Shown: positions 39,284 to 48,494 of the stretch, piece by piece | How the letters are laid out: every line of letters starts with the position of its first letter | Numbering within the stretch: the first letter of the stretch is position 1 | NCBI GenBank assembly: GCA_012523465.1 | Contig: JAAYIK010000004.1 | Span: forward strand, 121,814 to 185,813 | Reading direction: 5' to 3' | DNA: 64,000 nt | From: Lysobacteraceae bacterium | Lineage (GTDB): Bacteria > Pseudomonadota > Gammaproteobacteria > Nitrococcales > AK92 | Made by a program: the position numbers and the translations under genes | Notes under the pieces: model-generated | The model's database searches: none | What the model was told of the DNA's origin: nothing | Seen by the model: only the letters and a program-made list of their open reading frames with translations

Positions 39284-40369
39284 ATGAAGCATTCTGGGCC
39301 TTTCGCGCCGGCCGGGCGCGGCGCTTGCAGCAATCCGACCAACCGCTTTTCCGCCTTCCGCTACGAGGAGGTTGCCGATGGCTGGGAGTGGGAGGAGCCG
39401 GCGGCGACACAGGCGACCGAGGTTCGCTTCGAGCGCGCGCGCTCGGCTATCAACTACAACCGTTCGCCCGATATCGGTTTCGATCGTTCCGTCAACCCCT
39501 ACCGCGGTTGCGAGCACGGCTGCATTTATTGCTTCGCCCGGCCTAGCCATGCCTATCTGGATCTCTCGCCGGGGCTGGATTTCGAAACGCGGCTGGTCGC
39601 CAAAACCAATCTGGCCGAATGCCTGGAGCGAGAGCTGCGGCGGCCGGGCTATCGTCCCAGGCCGCTGGCGCTGAGCGTGAACACCGACGCCTACCAGCCG
39701 CTGGAGCGCGAGCTCGGGATCACTCGGCAGCTGCTGCAGGTGCTGCTGCGCTACCGCCACCCGGTGCACATCGTGACCAAAAGCACCCTCATCCTGCGTG
39801 ACCTTGACTTGTTGGCTGCCCTGGCCGAGCAGCGGCTGGTCAGCGTGGCTATCAGCCTGACCACCCTGGATGACGACCTCAAGCGCAGTCTGGAGCCGCG
39901 GGCGCCGTCGGGCAGGGCGCGACTGCGGACTATCCGGGCCCTGCGTGAGGCCGGGGTGCCGGTCGCCGTGCTCTGCGCGCCCATGATTCCCATGATCAAC
40001 GACCACGAGCTGGAGCGGCTACTGGCGGCGGCCCGCGATGCCGGTGCGCGCTTCGGCGGTTATGTGCTGCTGCGGTTGCCACACGAGGTGGCGCCGCTGT
40101 TCGAGGAGTGGCTGCAGCAGCACATGCCCGCGCGGGCCGCGCACGTCATGAGCCTGATTCGCCAGATGCGAGGGGGCGCTCGTTACGACAGCCGGTTCGG
40201 CATCCGTATGCGCGGGGAGGGCGTGTTCGCGCAGTTGCTAGCCCGCCGTTTCGCGCTGGCTTGCCGGCGGTTGCGATTGCTCGAGCGCAGCAGCGCCTTG
40301 GCGCTGGATTGCAGCCACTTCGCGTTGCCACCGGACGCGCGCGGCGGCCGGCAATTGAGCCTGTTCTAG
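39284..40369 (+). CDS. PA0069-family radical SAM protein, SOS-controlled
   Basis: A 361-residue radical SAM enzyme. The [4Fe-4S]-binding motif is in NPYRGCEHGCIYCFARPSHA near residue 75, with Cys spaced C-x3-C-x2-C; later segments are LSVNTDAYQPLERELGITR, HIVTKSTLILRDLDLL and AISLTTLDDDLKRSLEPRAP. The layout is close to spore photoproduct lyase and Rv2578c-like proteins, but the substrate is unknown. The LexA box at 39251-39268 argues for a role in the DNA-damage response. The gene is monocistronic as far as I can see. Confidence 0.93.
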   Translation: MKHSGPFAPAGRGACSNPTNRFSAFRYEEVADGWEWEEPAATQATEVRFERARSAINYNRSPDIGFDRSVNPYRGCEHGCIYCFARPSHAYLDLSPGLDFETRLVAKTNLAECLERELRRPGYRPRPLALSVNTDAYQPLERELGITRQLLQVLLRYRHPVHIVTKSTLILRDLDLLAALAEQRLVSVAISLTTLDDDLKRSLEPRAPSGRARLRTIRALREAGVPVAVLCAPMIPMINDHELERLLAAARDAGARFGGYVLLRLPHEVAPLFEEWLQQHMPARAAHVMSLIRQMRGGARYDSRFGIRMRGEGVFAQLLARRFALACRRLRLLERSSALALDCSHFALPPDARGGRQLSLF

Positions 40370-40478
40370 GGCTTGCGGCCAATCCCGTGCCAGCGGACGG
40401 CTGCAAGCGCGGCAGGGGCTTCAATTGTGCGCCGCAAGGTGTATCCTTCGGCCGTTTCATTCCGAGGAGTACCCTGTG

Positions 40479-41246
40479 ATGTCTTTCAGCAATAACAAAG
40501 TGTGCCAGCGCCGGCTGGCCGTCCATCGTTTGGGGTTTGCCGTCGCGGCGCTATGCTTCGGGTTGCTCGGCTGGAGCGGCGCGGAGGCCGCGGAGCGGTG
40601 GAGCTCGACCAACCTGCAGCTGTTGTATGGCGACAATTACGAGCTGGGGCCGAAAGAGCGCACCATTCTTACCCTGGAGCATGCCAGCGGCTGGGAATAC
40701 GGCGACAACTTCTTCTTCGTCGACGTCACCGATTTCGAGGACGAAGGCACTTCGCTGTATGGCGAGCTGCTCTCCCGGCTGAGCCTCTCCAAGATCAGCG
40801 GTCGCAAGATCGGTGTGGGCGCGCTCAGTGACGTCCTGCTGGCCGGGCATCTCGAGTTCGGCGAAGGCGTCCGCACCTACCTCTACGGCATCGGCACCAA
40901 CTGGGACCTGCCTGGCTTCGCATTCTTCAAGCTTGATTTCTATGTGCGCGACGAGCCTGACCTGCGGGCCTCGCCGACTTGGCAAATCACCCCGTCCTGG
41001 CTGCTGCCGTTCCAGATCGGCCCGGTCAAGGCCAGCCTGGGGGGGTTCGTCGATTTCGCCGGCTCCCAGGGCGAGCGTGAGTCTTCCATTGTCGGCGCGC
41101 CGCAGCTGTTGGTTGACATCGGCAACTTCTGGGGGGCTCCCGACCGCCTGCACGCCGGCATCGAGTACCAGTTCTGGCGCAACAAGTTCGGCATCGACGG
41201 TGTCGACGAGGACGTCGTCCAGCTGATGCTCAAGTGGGTGCTTTGA
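40479..41246 (+). CDS. Outer-membrane channel protein of the Tsx/OmpK type
   Basis: A 255-residue exported protein. A hydrophobic segment, FAVAALCFGLLGWSGAEA, ends in a signal peptidase site near AEA-AE. The mature part is a beta barrel: WSSTNLQLLYGDNYE, HASGWEYGDNFFFVDVTDF, and the C-terminal VVQLMLKWVL with repeated aromatics. This fits nucleoside-specific channel-forming Tsx / OmpK relatives. GAGGAG lies upstream of the ATG at 40479. A stem-loop follows at 41257-41277. Confidence 0.85.
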   Translation: MSFSNNKVCQRRLAVHRLGFAVAALCFGLLGWSGAEAAERWSSTNLQLLYGDNYELGPKERTILTLEHASGWEYGDNFFFVDVTDFEDEGTSLYGELLSRLSLSKISGRKIGVGALSDVLLAGHLEFGEGVRTYLYGIGTNWDLPGFAFFKLDFYVRDEPDLRASPTWQITPSWLLPFQIGPVKASLGGFVDFAGSQGERESSIVGAPQLLVDIGNFWGAPDRLHAGIEYQFWRNKFGIDGVDEDVVQLMLKWVL

Positions 41247-41256
41247 ATGTGGAGAG

Positions 41257-41277
41257 GGGCTGCCTGATCGGCAGCCC
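41257..41277. terminator. Stem-loop between convergent genes
   Basis: GGGCTGCC and GGCAGCCC form a perfect 8-bp stem with loop TGATC, 10 bases after the Tsx-like stop and 9 before the oxidoreductase stop. No T-run follows, but the position between convergent genes supports a bidirectional terminator. Confidence 0.55.
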
Positions 41278-41286
41278 TACTGACGC

Positions 41287-42396
41287 TCATTGGACGCTCT
41301 CGAAGAGGCCTGGGCGATGGCGCGGCTCCGCGCGCAGGTACTGCGGGGGAGCCTTGATGCTGACGCCGAAGTGGGCCGCGGCGTGCCAGGGCCAGCGCGG
41401 GTTGTAGAGAATACCTCGGGCCAGGGCGACCAGGTCGGCGTCGCCCGTGCTGATGATGGCTTCGGCCTGCTCGAACTCGGTGATCAGCCCGACCGTGACC
41501 ACCGGCATGCGGGTCGCCGCCTTGACCGCGCGCGCCAGCGGCACCTGGTAGTTGGGCCCCAGGGGAATCTTCTGTCCCGGCGCCAGGCCGCCGCTGGAGA
41601 CGTCCAGCGCCGCGCAGCCCCGGGCCTCCAGCGCCTGAGCGAAGGCGACGGTGTCCTCGATGCGCCAGCCGCCTTCCACCCAATCGGTGCCGGACACCCG
41701 CACCATGACCGGTCGCTCGGGGGGGAAGGCATTGCGCACCGCCTCGAAGACCTCAAGCGGAAAGCGCATGCGGTTCTCCAGGCTGCCGCCATATTGGTCC
41801 TCGCGCCGGTTAGACAGGGGCGAGAGAAATTCGTGCAGCAGATAGCCGTGGGCGGCGTGAATCTGGATCGCCTCGAGGCCCAGGCGAGCCGCTCGTCGGG
41901 CCGCGGTGGCGAAGGCATCCCGGATGCGGGCCAGGTCCTGCCGGTCCAATGCGTGCGGCGGGTTGTCGCCGGGCGTGAACGGCAGCGGTGAGGGCGCGAC
42001 GGTCTGCCAGCCCCGTGGATGGTCGGGCGGTAGCTGGCGGCCGCCTTTCCACGGCACTTCGCTGGAGGCCTTGCGACCGGCATGGGCGAGCTGGATAGCG
42101 AGTGGCATGTCCGACCAGCGACGGACGCCTTCCAGCACGCGGCCCATGGCCGTCTCGTTCTCATCGCACCAGAGGCCGACGTCGGCATAGCTGATTCTGC
42201 CTTCGGGCAGGACGGCGGTGGCTTCTATGGTCAGCAGTGCGGCGCCGGAGAGGGCCAGCTGCCCCAGATGGATCAAGTGCCAGTCGCTCATGCAGCCGTC
42301 GACGGCGGAGTACTGGCACATGGGAGCAATGACGATGCGGTTGGCCAGCTCGAGCTGACCAATGCGAAACGGCGTAAACAGTTGCGCTTTGCTCAT
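41287..42396 (-). CDS. NADH:flavin oxidoreductase, Old Yellow Enzyme family (YqjM-like)
   Basis: A 369-residue FMN-dependent ene-reductase. The start LFTPFRIGQLELANRIVIAP leads to MCQYSA, where Cys tunes the flavin as in YqjM-class enzymes. The active-site segment is IQIHAAHGYLLHEFLSPLSN (His pair), and the flavin phosphate is held by VTVGLITEF and ARGILYNPRW. It probably reduces alpha,beta-unsaturated carbonyls with NADPH or NADH. It is a single leftward gene that converges with the Tsx-like gene; the next leftward gene upstream ends at 42450. Confidence 0.92.
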   Translation of the reverse strand: MSKAQLFTPFRIGQLELANRIVIAPMCQYSAVDGCMSDWHLIHLGQLALSGAALLTIEATAVLPEGRISYADVGLWCDENETAMGRVLEGVRRWSDMPLAIQLAHAGRKASSEVPWKGGRQLPPDHPRGWQTVAPSPLPFTPGDNPPHALDRQDLARIRDAFATAARRAARLGLEAIQIHAAHGYLLHEFLSPLSNRREDQYGGSLENRMRFPLEVFEAVRNAFPPERPVMVRVSGTDWVEGGWRIEDTVAFAQALEARGCAALDVSSGGLAPGQKIPLGPNYQVPLARAVKAATRMPVVTVGLITEFEQAEAIISTGDADLVALARGILYNPRWPWHAAAHFGVSIKAPPQYLRAEPRHRPGLFESVQ

Positions 42397-42449
42397 GCGG
42401 TCGTTCTACCTCTCGGAATGCATCGGTTGCCGAAGCTCGCTAAAGCGTA

Positions 42450-42851
42450 TCAGGCGTCTCCGGCCCGCTCGAGTGGGCAGCTCCACAGCTCGACCGCCGG
42501 CTGATCGGTTTCGGGCGGTCCGAGCCAGTGGCTCAGCGACTGGCAACCCTGGTTCGTGCAGAGCTCATAGTCGCCGGCTGTCGTGGAGCGGCTCAGACGT
42601 AGCGGCTGCAAGGGGGGCAGCGGCGGCCGGTAGCGCCAGCTGCCGTCCGCAAAGACGGCCGCTGGTGGCGCGTCCATGCCGGCGCCTGCACCCCGGACGC
42701 GGGCTTCCTCCAGTAGTAGCCCGGCTGGCGTGAGGCGGTAGTCTTCCTCCCAGCGGATCTTTTCGACACTGTGCTCCCAGGCCAGCGTGAACCGGTCAAC
42801 GGCGAGTTGTGCCCAGACGGCGCCGGCCAGGCCCAGGCAGAGCGCGATCAT
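42450..42851 (-). CDS. DUF1850 domain-containing protein, TRAP-associated
   Basis: A 133-residue protein. It starts MIALCLGLAGAVWAQLAVDR, a membrane anchor or signal, and continues TLAWEHSVEKIRWEEDYRLT, the DUF1850 pattern in which the His-Ser-Val-Glu-Lys motif is typical. DUF1850 genes sit next to TAXI-type TRAP transporters and their function is not known. The ATG overlaps the stop of the permease gene (ATGA), so the two are coupled. It is the last gene of the TRAP operon. Confidence 0.82.
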   Translation of the reverse strand: MIALCLGLAGAVWAQLAVDRFTLAWEHSVEKIRWEEDYRLTPAGLLLEEARVRGAGAGMDAPPAAVFADGSWRYRPPLPPLQPLRLSRSTTAGDYELCTNQGCQSLSHWLGPPETDQPAVELWSCPLERAGDA

Positions 42852-44872
42852 GCGGCCGATGGCGCGGCGTTGCGGGTGCGCCAGAGGTGCAGGCCGAGCA
42901 AGAGCAGTCCCAGCACGAAGCCAGCCTCGTCGCTGATCGGAAGCGCCAGGATCAGCAGGAAGCCGGCGGTGAAGGCCAGCAGCCGCTCCCACCATGCGAG
43001 CGCGCCGTTGAGATAGCCGATGACTGCCACACCCCAGAGGCCGACGGCAAAGGCGGCTTTCGCCACCATGTAGATCGAGCCGAGCCAGCTGTCTCCCTGC
43101 AGGATGAGCGCCGGGTCGTACACGATCATGTAGGGGACTACGAAGCCTGCCGCGGCGATGCGCACTGCCCACAGGCTGATGCGGAAGCCGTTTTCCCGGG
43201 CGATGGGAGCAGCGGCGAAGCAGGCCAGCGCCACCGGCGGGGTCAGGTCGGCCATCAGGCCGAAATAGAAGACGAACAGGTGCGAGACCAGCAGCGGCAC
43301 GCCCAGGTCGAGCAGGGCTGGGGCGGCGATAGAGCTGGTGATGATGTAGTTGGGGATGGTTGGGATGCCCATGCCTAGGATCAGGCAGGTGATCATGGTC
43401 AGCACCAAGGATAGGAACAGGTTGTTCTGTCCGATGGCGAGGATGTAGCCGGCGAAGGTGGTGGCGACGCCAGTCAGCGAGACGATGCCGATGATGACGC
43501 CTACTAGGGCGCAGGCGATGCCGACCGGGATGGCGTGGCGGGCGCCCTCGGCCAGCGCGTACAGGCAGATCCGCAGTGTCTCGCGGCCCCCCTTGACGAA
43601 CCAGCAGCCGACCGCTAGGGCGGCGATGACGCCGAAAATGACGCCGATGCCGAGCCGGAAGAAGGCGGCGCAAATCAGCCCCAACGCGATCCAGAAAGCG
43701 ATGCGCAGGCCGGTGGCCGAGACCCGCAGGATGAGGGCCGAACCCAGGATGACGATGGCGGTCAGCGCCAGCCCGACGCTGCCGGCGAACAGGGGCGTCC
43801 GGCCCGAGAACAGCAGATAGACCAGCACTAGCAGCGGGATCAGCAGATACCAGCGCTGCTTCACCGCTCCCCAGGCGCTGGGACACTCTTCCTTGGGCAG
43901 GCCGCGCAGGTCGGCCCGCTTGGCTTCCAGGTGGACCATCCAGAAGACGGTGCCGAAATAGAGCATGGCCGGTATCAGTGCCGACTTGGCGATTTCGGCG
44001 TAAGGCATGTTGATGGTCTCGGCCATGATAAAGGCCACCGCCCCCATTACCGGCGGCATGATTTGGCTGCCCATGCTGGCGGTAGCTTCCACCGCGCCGG
44101 CGAAAGCCGGCCGGTAGCCGAAGCGCTTCATCAGCGGAATGGTGAACTGACCGGTGGTGACCACGTTGGCCACGCCGGAGCCGGTGATGGTGCCCATCAG
44201 GGCCGAGGACACCACCGAGACCTTGGCCGGACCGCCCATCCTGTGGCCGAACAGGCCCATGGCGAAGTCGGTGAACAGCCGGATCATGCCGGCCTGCTCG
44301 AGAAACGCCCCGAACAGGATGAACAGGTAGATGTAGGTGGCCGACACGTAGGTCGGGGTGCCGTAGAAGCCTTCGGTGCCGAAGGCGAGCTGATTGATGA
44401 CCTGGTCGAAGCCGTAGCCGCGGTGCCTCAGGTCGCCGGGCAGATACTGTCCGAACAGGCCGTAGGCGAGAAACAGGCCGCAGATGATGGGAAGAGCCGG
44501 GCCCATGACCCGTCGGGCCGCCTCGAAAACCAGCACCGTGAGCACGACGCCGACGACCATGTCGGCCTGGGTCAAGTCTCCCGAGCGCTGGATCAGGTCG
44601 CCTTCGAAGTACCACTGATAAATCGCCGTGGCCATGCCGGCCAGCCCCAGCACCCAGGCCAGCGGCTGCCAGGGGCGCTGGCTGCCCCGAGCGGGGTAGC
44701 TGAGAAAAACCATCAGCAGCAGAAAGCCGACGTGCCCCGCGCGCAGCACCTGGGTCGAGACCGGGTGAAAGGCGGCGGTGATGATCTGGTAGGTCGAGAA
44801 CAGCAGGGCGACGTGGAACAGCGACTTCGGCCAGGTGTCCGGCGTCTCGGAAAGCCCCTTGAACTCACTCAT
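42848..44872 (-). CDS. TRAP transporter fused permease (4TM-12TM)
   Basis: A 674-residue, very hydrophobic protein in which the small and large TRAP membrane subunits are fused. Motifs: VVSSALMGTITGSGVANVVT with TGQFTIPLMKRFGY, EATASMGSQIMPPVMGAVAF, and TCLILGMGIPTIPNYIITSS. It imports an organic acid with a sodium gradient, with substrate delivered by the TAXI protein encoded upstream (45047-46003). The last helices form an extra C-terminal segment (WWERLLAFTAGFLLILALPI). The substrate cannot be read from sequence. Confidence 0.93.
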   Translation of the reverse strand: MSEFKGLSETPDTWPKSLFHVALLFSTYQIITAAFHPVSTQVLRAGHVGFLLLMVFLSYPARGSQRPWQPLAWVLGLAGMATAIYQWYFEGDLIQRSGDLTQADMVVGVVLTVLVFEAARRVMGPALPIICGLFLAYGLFGQYLPGDLRHRGYGFDQVINQLAFGTEGFYGTPTYVSATYIYLFILFGAFLEQAGMIRLFTDFAMGLFGHRMGGPAKVSVVSSALMGTITGSGVANVVTTGQFTIPLMKRFGYRPAFAGAVEATASMGSQIMPPVMGAVAFIMAETINMPYAEIAKSALIPAMLYFGTVFWMVHLEAKRADLRGLPKEECPSAWGAVKQRWYLLIPLLVLVYLLFSGRTPLFAGSVGLALTAIVILGSALILRVSATGLRIAFWIALGLICAAFFRLGIGVIFGVIAALAVGCWFVKGGRETLRICLYALAEGARHAIPVGIACALVGVIIGIVSLTGVATTFAGYILAIGQNNLFLSLVLTMITCLILGMGIPTIPNYIITSSIAAPALLDLGVPLLVSHLFVFYFGLMADLTPPVALACFAAAPIARENGFRISLWAVRIAAAGFVVPYMIVYDPALILQGDSWLGSIYMVAKAAFAVGLWGVAVIGYLNGALAWWERLLAFTAGFLLILALPISDEAGFVLGLLLLGLHLWRTRNAAPSAA

Positions 44873-45046
44873 GGAAACAACTCTTCAACAAGCGACCCGA
44901 AGGCAATGCGACCGCCGGCATGACGGCCATCGGCGGTCGGCGGCGGCACGCTTCGGCACGGCCGTGCTGGGGTGGCGTCCATGCCGCCCAGGCGAGCGTT
45001 CCGGGCGGCATGGACGGGCCGAGGAGCGCCAGCCTTACGGCGTGGC

Positions 45047-46003
45047 TCAGTCAAGCACGCCGGCTTCCTTGTAGTAGCGCTCGGCCCCTGGGTGGAGGGG
45101 AATCGGCAGCCCCTTGGCAGCGTTTTCCAGCCTGATGGCCTTGGCCGCTGAATGCGCGTTCACCAGACGGTCTAGGTTCTCGAACATCAGCTTGGTCATC
45201 TGGTAGGCGATCTCTTCGTCCACGTCCTCGTGGGTGACCAGCAGGTTGGTGATGGCGATGGTGGCGACGTCCTGGTCCTGGCCGTCATAGGTGCCGGCCG
45301 GGATCACGCCGGGTTGGTAGGCTGGGCTTTCGATCTTCGCCACCACCTCGCTCGGGATCTCGATGAAGTTGATGGGCATCATGGCCGCCAGGTCGCGGAT
45401 GGCCGCCATGCCCAATCCCGAGGATTGCAGGGTGGCGTCGAGCTGCCGGTTCTTGATTAGCTCCACCGACTCGGCGTAGGGCAGGAATTCGACCCGCCCC
45501 ATGTCCTGGTAGGTCAGCCCGGCGGCCTTGAAGATGGCGCGGGCGTTAAGCTCGGTGCCCGACTTGGGCGCGCCGACCGAGATGCGCTTGCCCTTGAGGT
45601 CTTCCAGGGTCCTGATGCCCGACTCTCTGCTGGCGACGATGTGGATGTAGTTGGGGTAGGTGGCGGCGATGGCGCGCAGCTTCTTCAGCGGCGCCCGGAA
45701 GCCGGCCTCGGCGACGCCGTTCCAGGCATCGTCGACCGAGTCGCCGAGGGCGAGCGCCAGCTCGCCGCGACCGGCCTGCAGCAGATTGAGGTTTTCGACC
45801 GATGCCTTGGTGGCCTGCACCGAGACCCGAACGTCTTTGATGTTGGCGTTGTAGATCTGCGACAAGCCGACCCCGATCGGATAGTAGACGCCGCTGGTGC
45901 CGCCGGTCAGGATGTTGATGAAGGTCGGCGCGGCGAAGGCCGCGGAGGCGGTCGCAAAGGCCGCCAACGCGGCGAGCAGGCGGAAGCGCTTGAATCCTCG
46001 CAT
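45047..46003 (-). CDS. TAXI-family TRAP transporter solute-binding protein
   Basis: A 318-residue periplasmic protein with signal peptide (RLLAALAAFATASAAFA). TAXI signatures: FINILTGGTSGVYYPIGVGL at the start of the mature part, then QATKASVENLNLLQAGRGEL, and LKGKRISVGAPKSGTELNAR. It captures the solute for the fused permease. The permease starts 174 bases downstream, a long gap that may allow a second promoter. It is first in a leftward operon TAXI - permease - DUF1850. Confidence 0.93.
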   Translation of the reverse strand: MRGFKRFRLLAALAAFATASAAFAAPTFINILTGGTSGVYYPIGVGLSQIYNANIKDVRVSVQATKASVENLNLLQAGRGELALALGDSVDDAWNGVAEAGFRAPLKKLRAIAATYPNYIHIVASRESGIRTLEDLKGKRISVGAPKSGTELNARAIFKAAGLTYQDMGRVEFLPYAESVELIKNRQLDATLQSSGLGMAAIRDLAAMMPINFIEIPSEVVAKIESPAYQPGVIPAGTYDGQDQDVATIAITNLLVTHEDVDEEIAYQMTKLMFENLDRLVNAHSAAKAIRLENAAKGLPIPLHPGAERYYKEAGVLD

Positions 46004-46173
46004 GTGTTCTCCTCCATCCTCTTCGATTGTCAGTGCGCGCTAGGAAGAGCCCGGCCGGCGCGGCGGTGTAGGCTCTCGGGAATGGATGTCGTCAGGTAAA
46101 CGTAGCACCTGCCGATGGGCCTTCAAGCCGGCCTAGCCACGCGCCGCGGCGGCTAGAGCAGGGGCGGACGCGG

Positions 46174-46800
46174 TCAATCGAAGCCACGGATGCCCTCGCC
46201 GGTGAAGCTGGGCAGCTGCCACCGGTAGCGCAGCGCCAGGAGGCGGAACAGGAAGCCGCTGCCGAGCGCCGTCAGGGTGGCAGCGGTTTCGCTTACCCCG
46301 AGCCCGAGCAGGACGACGTAGAGGACGCCGGTAAACAGGGCCACGGTGGCGTACAGCTCCCGCCGCAGCACGAGCGGGACCTCGTTGCACAGTACGTCGC
46401 GCAGCAGGCCGCCGAAGATGCCGGTGATGACGCCGGCCAGGACGGCAATGGAGGGATGGGCGTCCATCCCCAGCCCGACATCGCAGCCAATGACGGTGAA
46501 AGCGACCAGGCCCAACCCATCGACCAGCAAGAACACCTGTCGCAGGCGGTACAGATGGCGGGCCACGAAGGCGGTGACCAGCGAGGCGCCAACGGTAAAG
46601 GTCAGGTATTCCGGATTGCCGATCCAGGTCAGCGGATAGTGCCCGAGCAGCACGTCGCGTGCCGTGCCGCCACCCAGGCCCGTCACGGTGCCAACCAGGC
46701 AGATACCGAATAGGTCCATTTGCCGCCGCATGCCCATGATGGCACCCGACATCGCTTCGGCGGTGATGGCGATCAGGAAAATGGTATGCAGCAGAGACAC
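46174..46800 (-). CDS. Trimeric intracellular cation channel (TRIC) family protein, UPF0126
   Basis: A membrane protein of about 208 residues. Two copies of the UPF0126 repeat are visible: AEAMSGAIMGMRRQMDLFGI with GLGGGTARDVLLG, and VIGCDVGLGMDAHPSIAVLA with GIFGGLLRDVLCNEV. The GG-x-R-D motifs are typical of TRIC-type potassium channels. I use the GTG at 46800 (VSLLHTIFL), which fits the family start; an ATG at 46836 adds 12 residues. It diverges from argP with a short AT-rich spacer. Confidence 0.88.
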   Translation of the reverse strand: MSLLHTIFLIAITAEAMSGAIMGMRRQMDLFGICLVGTVTGLGGGTARDVLLGHYPLTWIGNPEYLTFTVGASLVTAFVARHLYRLRQVFLLVDGLGLVAFTVIGCDVGLGMDAHPSIAVLAGVITGIFGGLLRDVLCNEVPLVLRRELYATVALFTGVLYVVLLGLGVSETAATLTALGSGFLFRLLALRYRWQLPSFTGEGIRGFD

Positions 46801-46915
46801 TTGCGGCTCCGGCGAAAGGGAGGGGTGGGCAGGCAATTATCGGTCAAAGCCGCTGTCAAATTGAATATCGCTAAGTATTATTACTGGACATTAAATTTTT
46901 TTAATGAGGAGCAGC

Positions 46916-47836
46916 ATGCGGCTCGATCCCAAGCAAACCGAGGCGTTCAGCGCGGTAATCCAGACCGGCAGTTTCGAGCAGGCGGCCAAGAAGCTGCATC
47001 TGACGCCGTCGGCGGTGTCGCAGCGGGTGCGGGCGCTAGAGAGCAGCCTGGGCAGCCCGCTGCTGGTGCGCAGCCGGCCCTGCCGCCCCACCGCCGTTGG
47101 GCAGCGTCTGCTGCAGCATCTCAAGCGCGCCAGGATGCTTGAGGCCGAACTCAAGGCGGACCTGGCCGAGCACAGCGACGCGCCCCTGGCGGTGGTGATC
47201 GCGGTCAACGCTGACAGTCTAGGAACCTGGTTTTTCCCCGCTCTGGCGCAGCTGCTGATCGAGGAGCGCGTGCTGCTGGACCTGATCGTGGAAGACCAGG
47301 ACCACACCTATAGTCTGCTCGAGACCGGCCTTGCCATCGCCTGCATCAGCACCGAACCCAAGCCGATGCGCGGCTGCACGGCGCAGCCGCTGGGCAGCAT
47401 GCGCTACCGCTTGGTGGCGTCCGTGGACTTCCAGCGCCGCTACTTCCCCAACGGCATGACCCGGGAGGCCGCCCGCAAGGCGCCCGTCGTGGCCTATACC
47501 CGCAAGGACGCGCTGCAGTCGTCTTTTCTGCTGCAAAACTTCGGCCTGCCGGAGGGCGCTTACCCCTGTCATTACGTTCCTGGCACCGAACCGCGCTTCA
47601 ACGCCATACGTTACGGGCTTGGCTATGGCATGGTGCCCGAGCTGTTGCTGGAGGAAGCGCTGGCCGGCGGGGAAGTGGTCGATCTGGCGCCCCGGCAGCC
47701 GCTGGATGTACCGTTGTATTGGCATACCTGGAAGGTGCAGTCGCCGCGCATGGAATATTTGTCACACAAGGTGGTCGAAGCGGCGCCGAGGATCCTCGGG
47801 ACCCGCTCCGTCGTGGCGGCGACGCAGCAAGGCTGA
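46916..47836 (+). CDS. argP: ArgP-type LysR regulator
   Basis: A 306-residue LysR-family protein. The N-terminal helix-turn-helix is RLDPKQTEAFSAVIQTGSFEQ and AAKKLHLTPSAVSQRVRALE; the co-inducer domain includes VNADSLGTWFFPALAQLL, and GLGYGMVPELLL. ArgP relatives sense lysine or arginine and control an exporter (argO/lysE) and related genes. Here the divergent neighbour is a TRIC gene; the only LysE gene of the window lies 10 kb away. I choose the ATG at 46916, preceded by GAGGA; 46904 is also in frame. It converges with maf. Confidence 0.88.
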   Translation: MRLDPKQTEAFSAVIQTGSFEQAAKKLHLTPSAVSQRVRALESSLGSPLLVRSRPCRPTAVGQRLLQHLKRARMLEAELKADLAEHSDAPLAVVIAVNADSLGTWFFPALAQLLIEERVLLDLIVEDQDHTYSLLETGLAIACISTEPKPMRGCTAQPLGSMRYRLVASVDFQRRYFPNGMTREAARKAPVVAYTRKDALQSSFLLQNFGLPEGAYPCHYVPGTEPRFNAIRYGLGYGMVPELLLEEALAGGEVVDLAPRQPLDVPLYWHTWKVQSPRMEYLSHKVVEAAPRILGTRSVVAATQQG

Positions 47837-47842
47837 GCGGGC

Positions 47843-48424
47843 TCAGGGCAGGACGATGCCTTCGTGCCGCAGCATGCTCGCTAGACGGATCAGGGGTAGG
47901 CCGATCAAGGCGGTGGGGTCGTCGCTCTCGATGCGCTCGAACAGGACGATGCCCAGCCCCTCGGAGCGAAAGCTGCCGGCGCAGTCGTAAGGACGTTCGC
48001 GCCACAGGTAGCGCTCGATGGCAGCGTCGTCCAGCCGGCGAAAATGGACCCGGGTGCGGACGACATCAGTCTGCACCGTGGCGCGGGCGGCATTGAGCAG
48101 GCAGAGGCCGGTGAGAAAGTCGACATGGCGGCCCGAGGCGCGCCGCAGCTGAGCCAAGGCCCGCTCGTGGCTGCCGGGTTTGTCGAGGATTTCTCCGTCC
48201 AGTACCGCGGCTTGGTCTGAGCCGATGATCAGCGACTCAGGATGCCGGGCGGCGACGGCCGCCGCTTTTTCCTGGGACAGTCGCCTGACGTAAGCCTCGG
48301 GCGTCTCGCGCTCGCCCCGACTTTCGTCAATGTCGGGGCTGACGGCGCGATAGCGCAGCTGCAGACGGTCGAGCAAGGCTCGACGATAGGGGGAGCTGGA
48401 AGCGAGAATCAGCTGTGTCGACAT
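47843..48424 (-). CDS. maf: Maf-family nucleotide pyrophosphatase
   Basis: A 193-residue protein. The Maf signature is LILASSSPYRRALLDRLQLR at the N-terminus, followed by IIGSDQAAVLDGEILDKPGS and YDCAGSFRSEGLGIVLFERI, which match the YceF branch. Such enzymes hydrolyse modified or canonical nucleoside triphosphates to the monophosphate, with a house-cleaning role. The frame is open to 48481, but MSTQLILASSS at 48424 is the family start. It diverges from yceD, its known neighbour in gammaproteobacteria. Confidence 0.92.
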   Translation of the reverse strand: MSTQLILASSSPYRRALLDRLQLRYRAVSPDIDESRGERETPEAYVRRLSQEKAAAVAARHPESLIIGSDQAAVLDGEILDKPGSHERALAQLRRASGRHVDFLTGLCLLNAARATVQTDVVRTRVHFRRLDDAAIERYLWRERPYDCAGSFRSEGLGIVLFERIESDDPTALIGLPLIRLASMLRHEGIVLP

Positions 48425-48494
48425 GCTTGCATCCGCCAATGATGATGGCTTCATTCCGCTATGGGACCTGGTTCGCGTCAAGCCCCTAATTGCT

